DNA of 64,000 bases, from contig WIXG01000031.1 of the NCBI GenBank assembly GCA_009869945.1, positions 1 through 64,000 on the forward strand, read 5' to 3'. Shown in pieces: positions 51,946-63,935 of this stretch (its first letter is position 1; each line of letters begins with the position of its first letter). The notes beneath the pieces are model-generated. The model was given only the letters and a program-made list of their open reading frames with translations. It was not told where the DNA came from and searched no databases. Source of the DNA: Mesaphorura yosii (lineage: Eukaryota; Arthropoda; Collembola; Poduromorpha; Tullbergiidae). The position numbers were made by a program, and so were the translations under genes.

Positions 51946-52230
51946 TTATTTCGATAAGATGCCAAGAATGTTCGTGAAAAGGAGTATCGCCAAGAAATCA
52001 AGCAGCAGAACATAAATCTCGTAAATTTGAAATCGCGCAGCATCATTTTTCCGACGTTTATCCTCGTCTTGTAGCACCAGTGATTTGTTCGACTTAATTT
52101 CATTCATGTCATAGTCGTACGGCTGTCCGTTTCGCAGCCGACGCTCAGCAACAGGAAGTTTGTAAAGTCCAACTTTTGTTGTTCGTGATTCAATAATGTA
52201 ATATTTTCCCTCGCGTTGTCGATTCCATGT
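51946..52230 (-). CDS. Possible tail-anchored ORF or last exon
   Basis: A minus-strand frame of 95 codons with no clear acceptor encodes a charged stretch (RRKNDAARFQIYEIY) followed by a C-terminal hydrophobic helix (VLLLDFLAILLFTNILGI) and stop TAA at 51946-51948. Read from its only ATG (52107) it would be a 53-aa tail-anchored microprotein. Read from a weak acceptor at 52210, in phase 0, it could follow either of the duplicated exons at 54-57 kb. Length alone is compatible with chance, so this rests on composition. Confidence 0.25.
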   Translation of the reverse strand, partial: TWNRQREGKYYIIESRTTKVGLYKLPVAERRLRNGQPYDYDMNEIKSNKSLVLQDEDKRRKNDAARFQIYEIYVLLLDFLAILLFTNILGILSK

Positions 52231-53966
52231 TCAGCACTCTCAGAAATCCTCTGTACACAATTTTGTTAAGTTTCACACGTACAATTTCCGGCGTTTCTTG
52301 CCGGCTCTGTGAAAGGGGACGGGAACGTGCCATGCAGCCGCCATCGCCACTGCCTTCTAACGAGCAGACGGCACACGTTGTGATGATCCTGGAATGTACG
52401 ATCTGTAGCCTGAGCTACACGATACGAGACGCGAAGCGGTTTCAGATCTTTCTTCCACGTCTTTCCAACTTTCACCGTTCGCTCTCCTCCAGCAGACATT
52501 CAGACACATGAAATGTCGTGTCATGTGGATATTTCATATACTCTCGCCAAGATAACGTCTAAAAGAGCCACGAGCAAAGGAAGAAGTAAAACTTTTATAA
52601 TTTTTCTCCGTGTGTTTTCTTTCATTGCTTTATTCATTCGAAGGAGATCATTTTCGCCAAATACTTTACTACTCAGCAGAGAGCAGAGCACTGCTTTGCT
52701 GCTCGTACCGGCGTCAGCGCCAAAGAGGTAAAGTTTTGAGTGAATCGACACAAAATATATAAATGAGGCTCTTCTCATAATGCACTCTCGCAATAATGGT
52801 GAGCCTTTTAGTTTCACCATCATCATCAGCAACAACTCAAGTATTGGGCCACATACTCACTCAGTACACAGCAACGTAACGGCAAAGCAAACGGAAACTG
52901 AAGGCCGTAAACTCTGTAAGGCCTTCATATCATATCGGGAGAAAAATAATGAGTATAACTCGTTGATGTCTTTTTATTGATCCTAAGAGACTCCTTCAAT
53001 CTCCGACTGAGTTTCTTTTTTTACTTTTACTACTCCTGCCGAAGCCTTTATCTTTTATTTCGAGAGCTGAGAAAATATATATAAACACTACGAACCTGCA
53101 TGTCTACATGTGTGGGCATCGTATGGTCTGCCTGCATTAAGAAATTTCTGTCTGCCCTTATTAATATAACATTGTGTAGCAACTCGAGCGAGTATTTATT
53201 TTATGAACCAATTTCTCTAATACGAAATCCCTCCAATGCCATTGCATTGCCTTTGCCAACTTTTTTGCGTTTTAGCTTTTCCTCCTGCAAGAGGCCTTCG
53301 TTGTACTCTTGGGCTCGCTATCTTCAGATTCACGTAAAGCTTTCTTTCTCCTAATTTTCTAGCAATTAATCACACTCCAGAGAATAACCAACGTTTTGGG
53401 CCAAGTTTCAATTTGATACAAGAACGTAAGCAGGAAGTAAGCGCAACTCTCCCTCCTTCTTTTGCCTTTCGTAATTTAAAAGATTCGTTAGCTGTAATTT
53501 AGAATTCGTCTTCCCACTCGCATTCGCATTCGTCCTTAATGGAAGCAATTGCAATTTGCGGCCTCAGCCATTGCATGGCATAGGTTGGATAGGTAAAGAA
53601 ACTATAGAAGTATAGTTAATATTGCCATTAATCTTTCTTTCTTTTGACTTGAGAGCACAAAGAGGAGTCTTTATGGTTTATGATCTACTAATTTGTCTAA
53701 CCGAGTTATTCCGCATGATCAACCAAGCTCAGCTGAACTCGAAGTGAAGCAGGTCATAATTGAAGCATCACAACTCAAGCAGGATGAAAGAAAAAGTCAA
53801 CTACTGGAACTGAATGCTGAATGGTGAAAGCACATGTAGTAATGACAGTGTGGAGAGTAAAAGACCAATGTGGCTAACAACTTTTGCTATTGTTCTTCGC
53901 GCTCCTGCCATAAACCCGTGTTTACTGGAATTCTATTGTTATGATTATTACCATATTGTTCTTTAC

Positions 53967-54141
53967 CTGGTGATAGCTTTCGCCTATGAGTGTCGGATTA
54001 TAGTACGAGGTTCCATAGTTCTGTACTACCGTGTAAGGAGCACCAATCATCGGCCCTCCGGGGTGCCGACTACGAGCACTCATTTCCTCTCGTGAACTCC
54101 ACTTCCTTAAATTTTCCCACAAATATAAACAAAGTACCATG
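53967..54141 (-). CDS. Alternative exon B of a membrane-protein gene
   Basis: The exon runs from acceptor CCCCACCTGAG| to donor CACCAG|GTAAAG. It starts with one base of a split codon and ends in phase 0 (58 complete codons). The product begins MVLCLYLWENLRKWSSREEM, the end of a membrane helix followed by a charged cytoplasmic turn. It continues with a Tyr/Gly/Pro-rich region ending NPTLIGESYHQ. The acceptor has a good pyrimidine tract. It is nearly identical over the first 60 bases to exon A 3 kb upstream and related at the end. The flanking constant exons were not identified, so the gene is unnamed. Confidence 0.6.
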
Positions 54142-56915
54142 CTCAGGTGGGGAAAGTAATCTGGATGGAGGAAGGAGCTTAGCACTCAACACCTGAGCCT
54201 TGCACAAAGCCCGAGCCTACAGTGAAAAGCCATTTTGCACTGATTCGAGATCAGATTTCCACTCTGAGTCTCAAAAGCTACAAATCCAGCCACTTGATAT
54301 TCGGTACGAAACCAAAGTCAATAAACACTAAACACGCAATTAAGGTAATTGATACTATGAAACTATAACTACATTGAGCTTGTGTTCCCAGCACGGTTTT
54401 CACTTCACGTCGTTTCAAATTAACATGAACAGGAGCACTCGTTCACTCTTGCAAATCTGAAGCAGAATGAGCAACAAGCAACGGCAGTCACAGTCTCAGT
54501 CGTTAGCCGCACGAGAGACTGCGAAGGAATTGCTTTCACGCACCACAACCTGCTTGGGTAAACTGATTCTTCTCGCATTACTTGCGTCGAGTCAGGTCTC
54601 TCTCGTGATTTCAGTTCAGTATCCATTTCCAAGCAATATCAGCCCCTGCCAGGCAGCGAGCCAGCCGACCGCCAATGCCCGTGAGTACGAAATACACATC
54701 GTGCATGGTTTGAGAAAGGTAGCACTAGAAAGAACTAACAGTTAACAGCCTGAACATCAACGTAGGCGTGAGTCGAGTCGAACAACGAACCATGCTCAAA
54801 TTGTTTTCTGAAACCTGAGCTGCTTTCGTACTCCTTTTATTAATACGATATCTGAGGGAATATGCTGTGATTCCGCGGCTGCTCATGCATAAGTCAATGA
54901 ACATGCAGAGTCTGGGTTGAAAGAATGCGAATAAATCTTGACAAAGGGACTCTTTTAATAATACCAGCTCTTTCAGCAATAATCGGATTGAGTCTGCGTG
55001 GCGCAAGTCCAATGTCCAGAGCCGTGATGGAGTCTGAGCCTCCTTCGCTAGAGGAAAAGAATTCGATCAATTGTTGCAGTTGTCGTTGTCGTGCCGTTTG
55101 CACTAAAATGTAACGCAAATATAAGACATGATGCTGAATGCTGTTCTCGGACAGTGACTTGAAGCATTAAACGAAACGAACGAAGGATTCAAAGAAGACA
55201 CAATTGAATTGCATGGTTCCTGCTTGCCTGCGCGCTGACAATGAATGCGGCCATTTCATGCCAAGAGTCTCGACTCCGAACTCGGACCAGTTTGTTGATG
55301 TTGAAAAGAAAACACTTTGCGTGTGACATTAAAATGTCCAAATAAAAGGATTTTGACAAAAAGAAAGGGAAAATAGAATCCCATTCACGTGAATGAATGA
55401 CACTCGCTGGTTGGCTCCCTGGATTGTATACAAAAGACGACACTACGTGAGTCGTTGTCGCGAGGCTGATGACTGTTGTCGTGACTGTCACTGCGACGAC
55501 TGCTCACTGTTCCGGTCCTGGCCACGCTCGCTCTTGAAGCTTTCTTCAACTGCTCCGTTTCCTGCCTGCCTGCCAGCTTTGCCCTAAATCCTTGTTTTCT
55601 TGGGGGATTTGCAGTTTGATTGTTTTGGTTTTGCAAATTGCATGGGAATTACTTTGTTTTCAGTTTTGTGTATCAGGAATGATGGCAAGATGACTTGAGC
55701 CTGGCCAGAGAAAGTGCTTTTGCGCAATTTGAGTGCCTCCTGCCGCTGCCGGCGACGTGAAAGTTTTGGTTCAATGTCAAAGAAAGTCAGCACTAATATG
55801 CGGGCCTACGAGAGAGTGAGCCCAGACCTGCATTGCGCGGACTGTGCATGTAGACGTAATAAACGAAATCATAACTGTGCTAGACATAGATTTTATCGCC
55901 GCCAGCGTTTTTCAATCAATATCTCAATTCCGCTGAGTAGCTGGACGACCTGAGTAAACAAAAGTAGTTTGGACGCAGGGAACTGGAAATTATTTATCGT
56001 TTGCTCAAAAATTCAACTGCTATCTGCTACTCTGTACCAAAACACGAAATTCGAACGTTGTTGCTTAATTAAAGTGGACTTCTAAACGGACGAGATAAAT
56101 ACGGCGGATTTAGTATTAAAATTGAGTGATTACTTGAACAAATCCCAACGGATTTGCTCGACAGATTAAAACTGTAGGACAGTCTTGAATTGACGTAATA
56201 TTCTGAAGAATTCAAACGGCTATAAATCCGTTCTCGAATATTCTTCGTAGAATTTTGGCAAATTGAACTTTTTCCCTATCAAATTTCATGGCTGAGATAA
56301 TTCTCGCTCTCGCGCCTAATTAAAATCCAATATTTTCAAACACTGCTAAAATGGAAAACTTTTCAGAAGCGATAAAAACTTGGACCAATTAATTTCGTTA
56401 TATTTACCATCTCCGTGCTACCACCATCGTACTCGCACAATTCCGATTTTTATCCAAATCAAAGTTGAATCACTTTATTTTTGTTCTTCCTTCCTGCCAC
56501 TGCCGCTAGCTGAGATCCCGTCTCAGTAAACTCGACCATCTCACTTTCATTCAAGCTACTTGCGGAATATCGCAATAATTGCCACCAGACGAGAGAAAAG
56601 TTTTATCAGGAAGTTTCTTGAGATCGAGAGCAGAGAGATGAACAAAAGACAGCTGCAGGGTGAATTGGCTGCTTCTCTCTTGCTTGTGAACTGCACAATC
56701 TGCTTCCTACACATTTCGTATGAAAGACAGCCGAGTGCAGAGCAGAGTTCGGTGTCTTTTATGGCGAGCTCCAGACACGAGAGTTTAGTCCAGAGTCTGG
56801 CTGCCAAACGCCATGCCGAGTGAATAATTAAATGATTACTTCAAACTTTCTCCAATCACTCTGGTCTTGGGCACGGACCTTACGCTTTATGCGCATTTAA
56901 TAATCGTGTGCTTAC
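54142..56915. other. Interval between the duplicated exons
   Basis: This is 2.8 kb without a supported exon, presumably intron of the gene carrying exons A and B. No third copy of the shared exon sequence was seen here. Confidence 0.4.
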
Positions 56916-57150
56916 CTCCTGATAATCCTCCCCTACTATTGAACCTTCATACGGGGCAGGTGCATACGATTGTTTTGTCGTTTGTACCATCGCCGCCGCC
57001 GCAAAGGGCGCCGCATCCGGGCCTGGACCCACGATGTAGCTCGTGCTGTTGCTATTTGGATTCATTCGCGTCGAATTTTGCCGACTGTGCATCTCCTCGC
57101 GTGAACTCCACTTCCTGAGATTTTCCCACAAGTACAGGCAAAGTACCATG
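56916..57150 (-). CDS. Alternative exon A of the same membrane-protein gene
   Basis: The exon ends at a strong donor (CAGGAG|GTAAGC) and opens with the same 20 residues as exon B, after an acceptor (CGAGGAG|) with a poor pyrimidine tract. It has one base plus 78 codons, so its start and end phases equal those of exon B. After the shared part it diverges: Asn/Ser-rich sequence, an alanine run (PFAAAAMV), then YAPAPYEGSIVGEDYQE, which parallels the YYNPTLIGESYHQ end of exon B. The matched phases and the conserved ends suggest exon duplication with mutually exclusive use. The weak acceptor may mean regulated or reduced inclusion. Confidence 0.6.
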
Positions 57151-59607
57151 CTCCTCGGGTTGCGACGAGGTCAGCTCGCGTCTCTGTATGTGGGTTCAGA
57201 GAAAGCTCAACTAAATCACCTCCATCGGACGGTGCAAATAGGCACGGGCTTGGGCACGAATGATGGATTCAAAATGACACCTCATGAGGATTGTCCGACG
57301 CAACTTTGATTACTTAATCCTCGAGATAGCTCGCAAAAGTGCGAACTGGACATCATCACAATCACTCTCACACACTCGACTGACCACGCCAGGCCGAGCT
57401 TACGTTGTCTATTTTGAAACTATTGCGTGATAAATTCGTTCTCGTCACATTCACACTTGCACGCGTAGGAAGCATTGTCCATCTCTCACGACTTTATTGC
57501 TGAGAACGCGAAAAAAAACTGAGCACGTATCATCATGGAGACGTGAAGCAGCCAACTGAGCGGCTGTGAGTTTGGTCTGACTACAATCTACAATGCTCGG
57601 AGGAAAGGAAGAGATTCACTTTCACCACCATCGCGGCATGGTAGAGCACAACAGCAGCCAGCACGGCAAACTCAACTTATAAACTGATTCTCTTGGCACC
57701 GAGAATCTCTTTTTTGATTTTAGTATCGTATCAACTACCTTGTAAACGCAAACTGTACCATTACATGTACGAGCAGGGAGTATTTTAATACAGTTTTTAA
57801 GAACATAAAGCCTTGCCGTCGTGGTGGTGGTGAACCATGCGCAAATTGTTTCACGGCGCAAGAACCCCTTTCATGTACATTACGTGCCTGCATTTTTTGG
57901 CTTCTTTAATCCACTCGCTCGCTAGTCACTACTCACTTGCGTCTTAACTCCTCCGCATTTCGCTGTCGAGTCGACTCTCAGTTAATCTTGGCCTGCCCTT
58001 GCCTTTCCCGTACCGTAAATGTGAGTCTAAATTAATTTGTAATTACCGTAATGTAATGCTTAATGCCTGCCATAGTGAAATTGTCAACGGTGGGCTTCCG
58101 TTGAGAGAGAAAATTGTACTGGGAATGGGTTGAATAAGCTGTAATTCTGATGGTGACATATTACAGCATTACAGAAGCATTGAATAGATTAACATATCTT
58201 ATGAGGCGCGGCAGCGCAGAACCGAACCGAGGCCCAACCCACCAAACAACAACCCATAAACAGAAGAACAAGAGATGATAGAATCTCTTGAAGCTGAAGG
58301 AATTCTATAACCAGAGCTATTTAAAATTCATGCCACGTAACACGTTTCAACTTCATTCGCTCGCCTTTCGCGTATTCGCGGCGTGCTTTCTCCGTGAATA
58401 CTCACGCACATTTCAGCTCCATCATGTCTCATTTGTGTAAATGGCAGATCTTAAACTTTCAAAGGATAACTATTTACTAAATGGTGATATTATGCAAATC
58501 TAATGTTCACTGCCGTAAATGAGTTCCAAGTGGAGTTCAAGAACATTAGTGGCGAATGAGCGCACAAAGTCGCGAGGTCTGCAGGTAAATAGTTCACTGG
58601 GGATTCCAGAAATTAACATAACGGAGTCGCTGAATTTATTCAAACCAGTTTACTCGCGACCCGATCAACATTTGCTTTCGCAAATTGAGTGCAGCGCCAA
58701 TTTTACGCATGATTGACTGACAGGTCGTGTTTTAAGCATACTGAGCTTCAAACCACGATCATTCATCAAGCGGGATTATCCACTCAACGTCTCCATTCTC
58801 TCCACATTTCCGAATTTGTAATTACTCATTTCCTCATTTCACATTGAAGTGTCTACTCCCACTTCAAAACGAAACTACAAAACATGGCCACACATGAAAA
58901 AGTAAATATGAGCCGAATTTACTGAATAATGGATTAGTGTCAGGCGAGTCAGGCTATAGCCACAGCCATGGTGTGCTTAATTACTATTTTGCATCTGACA
59001 ATGGCATGAAAGTTCTCAGTTCTGGAAGTGGAATTTGTAATGTCAAATTAAATTCATGCACCAGACACCAAGTATACATATGCATGGATGAATGACAAAG
59101 TTCAAATTAATTAAACCTGCTTACTAAAAGGGAGAACACGCAGTGCAGACCACCATGCAAGCGAAAATATTGCAGTGACGATGCGAATCAAGTTAAATGA
59201 AGATGCACGCGAAACAATTGCGATTTATCCTAGAAACGGTGATGTACCAATTCTACAGAAGCCGCACTGCACGAGTGACTCGACCTGAGATAGTCTTTTA
59301 GGTAGGCGAATTGGACGTAACCAGCGGCGTGGTCGAAGTGCTAGCAGTAAATGTATGCACAAAACCATGAAAGCATGAATTCAAGATGAGACCGCATCGG
59401 GGCCATAAAATATTTAAAGACTTGTACAGAAGTTACGACACGGAACTTTCATCATTTTGCTTGTTTTTTTCTGCCACCATTCATATTTCCATTTCCTATC
59501 TCCACGGCACGTATCGCGCCGGTAGAAAGATTGTTAGCTTTACGTTGCCCCTGTGCATGAGTAACCACAGTCGACGAGAGTTAAGGCCTTTGGCTCGAAT
59601 TTGAGGA
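57151..59607. other. Non-coding stretch
   Basis: No gene or repeat is supported. It may be upstream intron of the gene with the duplicated exons. One candidate short segment ending at a donor-like ACAAG|GTAGTT (near 57738, minus strand) is too weak to call. Confidence 0.35.
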
Positions 59608-59623
59608 ATGGTCAATTTTAATT

Positions 59624-59723
59624 ATTAATATTGTAAATTGTACATGTTGAGAATTCATGTCACTCGCCCCATGGCTTGCCGACGGGGGCGAGTATAAATA
59701 AAACTTCTATTATAATTATTATT
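59624..59723 (+). mobile_element. 5'-truncated non-LTR retrotransposon insert
   Basis: A 100-bp insert is flanked by an exact 16-bp direct repeat (ATGGTCAATTTTAATT at 59608-59623 and 59724-59739). It contains a CTCGCCCC/GGGGCGAG-type hairpin, an AATAAAA signal and a TTATTATAATTATTATTA-like microsatellite tail. A long exact target duplication plus a 3' tail and 5' truncation is the mark of target-primed reverse transcription. Only the 3' end of the element is present, so the clade cannot be named. Confidence 0.72.
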
Positions 59724-59739
59724 ATGGTCAATTTTAATT

Positions 59740-62062
59740 TTAATGAACATTATAAAATCAGACGGGTTAAATAAATGAGAATCTTGCCGTGGCTGGGATC
59801 ATCCAGAACACATTGCGTCAACTGATTATCAGATCCACAGAACCAAAATAATCCTCTCTTCCTGATAAATGCTGAAAATGTCGCTGGGAATTGCCTTGTG
59901 TTTCTTGATGAAAAGTTCTTGAGCAGTCATGCAGCAGTAATATTTGATGCAAGCAAGACGTGGGGGTCCGTCTTCTTGCTGGTTTATGGTGCTGACGGTT
60001 TTCATCAGAATTAAATTTGTTTGTAACTTTATTTATCAACCAAAGTTTCCTTCATCAAATAGAAATGCTCGTTGGGTAAGAACAAAGCTCGTGGAAGGCT
60101 GGACTGAACACTGGTGTGAACTCAGGCGGCCACGCAAAAGGTCGTTAACCAATTCAGACGTGTTTAACGGACCGGTTTATGTGGTTAATAAAAATATAAT
60201 TAAACACGTGGTTCGTGGTTTCTTTCAACCAGCAGTGAAATGGGTTTTTGTGTTTTCTGTCTCCGATCTTGGGTATTTGTTTTTTCCTTATCCTTATTTC
60301 TAATTTTTGAGTTCCACTCGCATCTCGCCTCGTTGTGTCGTGTTCAATAACACTTATGGGATTACAATAATCCTCTGCATGCTCCACTCACATTCGCATT
60401 CTCTGTGTTTGTACACTTGAATTGGAAACACCTTAAATCCTTCCGCCGTCTAACCATTTTATTTTTACTGCCACACTTTTGTCCGACTGCTTCCCGTTTA
60501 TTCTCTTCTCAGCCACGTCTTGTTCGTGCCACGCAATCGAAATGCTTCTGCGATCCCGCAATTTCTCAGAATCTCAGCGTGGGGCATTTTACAACTAAAC
60601 GAAAGCGGAGAAAATAGCGACTGTGCACAGGCATCAGAGTGAAAGCCTTCAAGTTTATGTTACGTGCACCATTTGCCGTGTCTCCGTCTTCGTCTCGGTG
60701 TCAGGCAGCAAGCACACGCTCGAATGTCGAGCAGCGCAGAAACTTTTATGCCTCGATTTCCTTCCATATTCTATTTCCCATTTTATTTCATTGCTCAATT
60801 CTACTGACGTGAATGACCATCTTTGGTCTCTACTTCCCACTCCCCTACTAAGAACGCAAAGTGCTGGCGCGTGTGACCAACGCATTGAGCGGAGAAAGGT
60901 TTTACTTATATTTATTTGACTCTGATCGCCGCTTTTTAGGTGACCATTTAGGTCTTTAAATTATTGTCCTCAAGCTGGTCAGTGGCCGGATTAGGAAGTC
61001 TCCAAGAAACGTGAGCCCTTAAGCTCAGACCAAAGTAACTTCATACCAAAATTAGCTGGAAACTGTCTCGCGCATATTAAAGATAAGAGATGGACTCGAA
61101 GCACGAGATCCGTCGTGGAATATGAATCCAGGTGTGCATGACAAATGCGACCGTGATGATCATTGATTTAGACGCGGTGATAAGTTACACAACCAACAAC
61201 TGGAAACCAACAAGGCGAAATTGTTCAAAGAAAGAAAGTAGCAAGCATAAGAAGCAAGGATGTGTCCAACACAATGAACCGACGGAACAAACCAACCGAC
61301 CAATTCCATTCTAATGCTCCCAGCCGTGCCAGTATTCCAAGTTCCGAGAAAATTCAGTTTCACGCATACTTGAACTTTAAAAATAACAACATAATTGTAA
61401 ACCATAACTATATCGAGCATGTCTTCCACTTCCTCTACACTCAACTCCAACTCCAGCGCAGTGCGAAGCAGCCAGCCGCGCTGTGCTTGTGCTGCAAGTT
61501 TTTTAATTCAAACCCAGACCACGCTTCTTGTTCATGGTTAGTCAAACAATTTGTACCACTGCAACGACCAGAATTTAGATTTGATATTTTCATTCGGAGT
61601 TTTTCAAAGGAGCTACTCAGGCTGAAGTGCCGCAGAGGATTCTGGCGTTGGGTAAAGTAATGAGATGAAGATGACGACCGAAGTGTGGGCGAGTTGACCA
61701 AAGTGAAGTGCGTATATTGCAGTGCGCCCAAAGACCAGAAAAATACGAGCGTGAAGTGGAGTCGGGGCTCGCCGAAGATGGTTCACCAGGGAAATTCGTC
61801 TAAGAACTGTCTAAATAATACTAATACTCGCTTCGCTTGTGTGTCTGGAAATATTCTGCCAGCTTCTGGCAAAGAAAATAAGAACACGCCAACAAACTTC
61901 TAAATGGATGAAATGCTTCCCTCATCTTCATGCGTGAGAGACCTGACAGGCTTAACTCTAATTCACATTGTTCATTTAGTGCTACAAATTGACTCCTAAC
62001 TCCCACCCACCCGAACACACACTCATAATAGACCCACTGACCAACAAATTCCAAAACACAGA
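59740..62062. other. Non-coding stretch upstream of the Syp 3' end
   Basis: Several open frames of 60-130 codons occur on both strands (for example 61262-61660 plus) but they have no splice context or recognisable domain. Nothing else is supported. Confidence 0.35.
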
Positions 62063-62068
62063 TTTATT
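62063..62068 (-). terminator. Poly(A) signal of Syp
   Basis: AATAAA on the minus strand lies about 175 bases beyond the Syp stop codon. Confidence 0.45.
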
Positions 62069-62243
62069 GTACCAAAATATTGGTGAGATCTTTAGGTTTC
62101 CTACAATTTTAAAGATATTGATGGGTTTTAACTTATCTGAGTTCACAAGTACCATAAATATAACATTTCGAGTATCAGCCATGAAAAGAGGTTCAGTAAC
62201 TTGATTTGGGTCGGCGCTGGGGAAGACGGACGAGACGCTCAAT

Positions 62244-63935
62244 TCAATTTCTTCGTCTCCAACTCCTACTGCGGCGATCGTTTCCATCGCCAGGTGGTCT
62301 TGTGCTTGCAATGCTTGATTGCTCCACCATTCCTCGCCCAGCATTTCCTCTCCAATTGTCATCATGGTCAACTAACTCGGATCGCCCAAACTCCTTCTGT
62401 AATAATAAAAGCAGACAAGTAGCTTGAAGTCTTGAAGTGCTTGGCAAGTCTTACTCCTTGTTGGAATGAACCCCGACATTGGTGGCGACTATTGTGAGCG
62501 GTGTTCCTGCCCAATGGAACTGACGGACGACCCATTCCGCGTCCCGATCTTCTCACTGTCCTTGCTTGTGGATGAAATTGCTGATGTCCAAGGCCATACG
62601 AATCGTCAATTATCAGAGATGCATGCATCGCAGAGTATTCACTCAAATTCTCGCTTCCATAGAAGGCCATTTCTTCACTTGCTGAATAACGCGCTGGTGG
62701 TAGATGAGGATAATAGCTGTGATCGTACTCATAATCGTAATCGTACGGTGATACTTCTTCTAAGCACATCCAAGATTGACACATTTTATAGTTTGAGGCT
62801 TATGTTATGGTCGTTGGTCAATGAAATACAGAAGTCTTACCATATTCGAATGGGAGGTCGGCATAAATGGGAACAGGAGCAGCGGACGCAAATCTCAACT
62901 GAATTGGTGGACACAGAAATAGACTTTGTGAGTTCTGCATACGCTGCATTTCGGTCATTCGACGTTCTCGAGCACGAAGCACTTCCTCCTTCCGCTGATT
63001 ATCCACTGGAGGTTTCGCCCAAGTAACCTCCATCTTGGCTCCATGAAATTCTTTATTATTGAGCTCTCCCAGCGCCTTTTCGGCATTTTCTCTTTGGTCA
63101 AAGTGAACGAACGCGAAGTCCTGCCGAATTAACGATTCATTCTTTAAAATTGCCAACGGTGTCATGAAGCACAGAATGCCACGAACCTTAATTCGTTTTA
63201 CTCGTTCGACGGTGCCATAAGTTGCGAAGAGGTCTCTGAGCGTGTCTTCATGCACACGTGACGTAAGATTCCTCACGTAGAGGACTTTGACTTGTTCCAT
63301 GACCTCACCCTCTGGCTCCTCAATCGGATCAGCCCAATCCACAATGATTTCACATCCCCACACCTTGGCGAACGGAATTCCCAGCAGCTTCTTAGCACTG
63401 AAGGCATTGGTATGATTGTCATATTCCAAGAAGCAGAATCCGCGGTTTTTCTTCTTGTCTTCAGGGGCTTTGTAAATTATGACATCCTTTAGGCCTCCTG
63501 CATCACAAGCAACACAGTTAAAGCAAACCAGTGAAAACTAAAAGTGAGGGCAAAAGTTACTTGTTCTTCTTGAAAATTCTGCGAACAGTTCTTCTTTGCT
63601 CTTGGCCTTGGGAATATTTCCGATGAAGAGCCTGACCCTTGGTTTACAAAACTCAAGCTGCATTCCTTTCGTACCAGGGCGTAGGGCATGATTATTAAGC
63701 TGAAAAAAAATACGATTGTCATAATTATGCGAGGTCACTTCTGAAGGCTGTTACTTACAGCTGCCAATGCATTTTTGGCACTTTCGGGATTTGTAAACTT
63801 TACAAAGGCGTAGCCACGGTTTTTGAAAGATGACGCGTTCATCAGAAGTCTCAGATCCCATATTCCTCCAAATTCACCAAACAATGGAATCAATTCATTT
63901 TCCAGTACGTCTTTGGGTAGTCGACCAACATAAAG
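62244..63935 (-). CDS. Syp: SYNCRIP / hnRNP R-type RNA-binding protein (3' part)
   Basis: This protein binds mRNA and controls its localisation, stability and translation. Six minus-strand exons are visible: 63759-63935, 63561-63699, 63187-63497, 62841-63120, 62455-62759 and 62244-62396. Together they give 454 aa plus stop in phase. RRM1 begins at LYVGRLPKDVLENELIPLF and has RNP1-like RGYAFVKF. RRM2 begins RLFIGNIPKAKSKEELF and has RGFCFLEY. RRM3 begins VKVLYVRNLTSRVHEDTL and has DFAFVHF. Then come WAKPP, an Arg/Glu-rich linker, a Tyr/Asp-rich stretch (YDYDYEYDHSYYP) and an Arg/Gly-rich C-terminus. That order and the WADPIEEPE motif between RRM2 and RRM3 are specific for SYNCRIP/hnRNP R rather than A1CF or RBM47. 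The acidic N-terminal domain lies beyond the right edge. The C-terminal tail is short compared with vertebrate SYNCRIP. Confidence 0.9.

Noticed and set aside
54467-54745. Plus-strand frame with a signal-like hydrophobic run
   Set aside because: It is 92 codons with low-complexity Ser/Gln sequence upstream. It has no splice partner and is in the middle of a likely intron.
59833-60014. Plus-strand frame with protein-like sequence after an acceptor-like ATTATCAG
   Set aside because: It is only about 60 codons long, has no upstream partner exon, and its length is at the chance level. The opposite strand is also open.
61262-61660. 132-codon plus-strand open frame
   Set aside because: No domain or splice context is present, and frames of this length occur by chance here.
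61982-62371. Alternative open frame overlapping the last Syp exon and 3' UTR on the minus strand
   Set aside because: The phase from the preceding exon selects the Arg/Gly-rich frame ending RSRSWRRRN, which fits the family. The other frame is a shadow.
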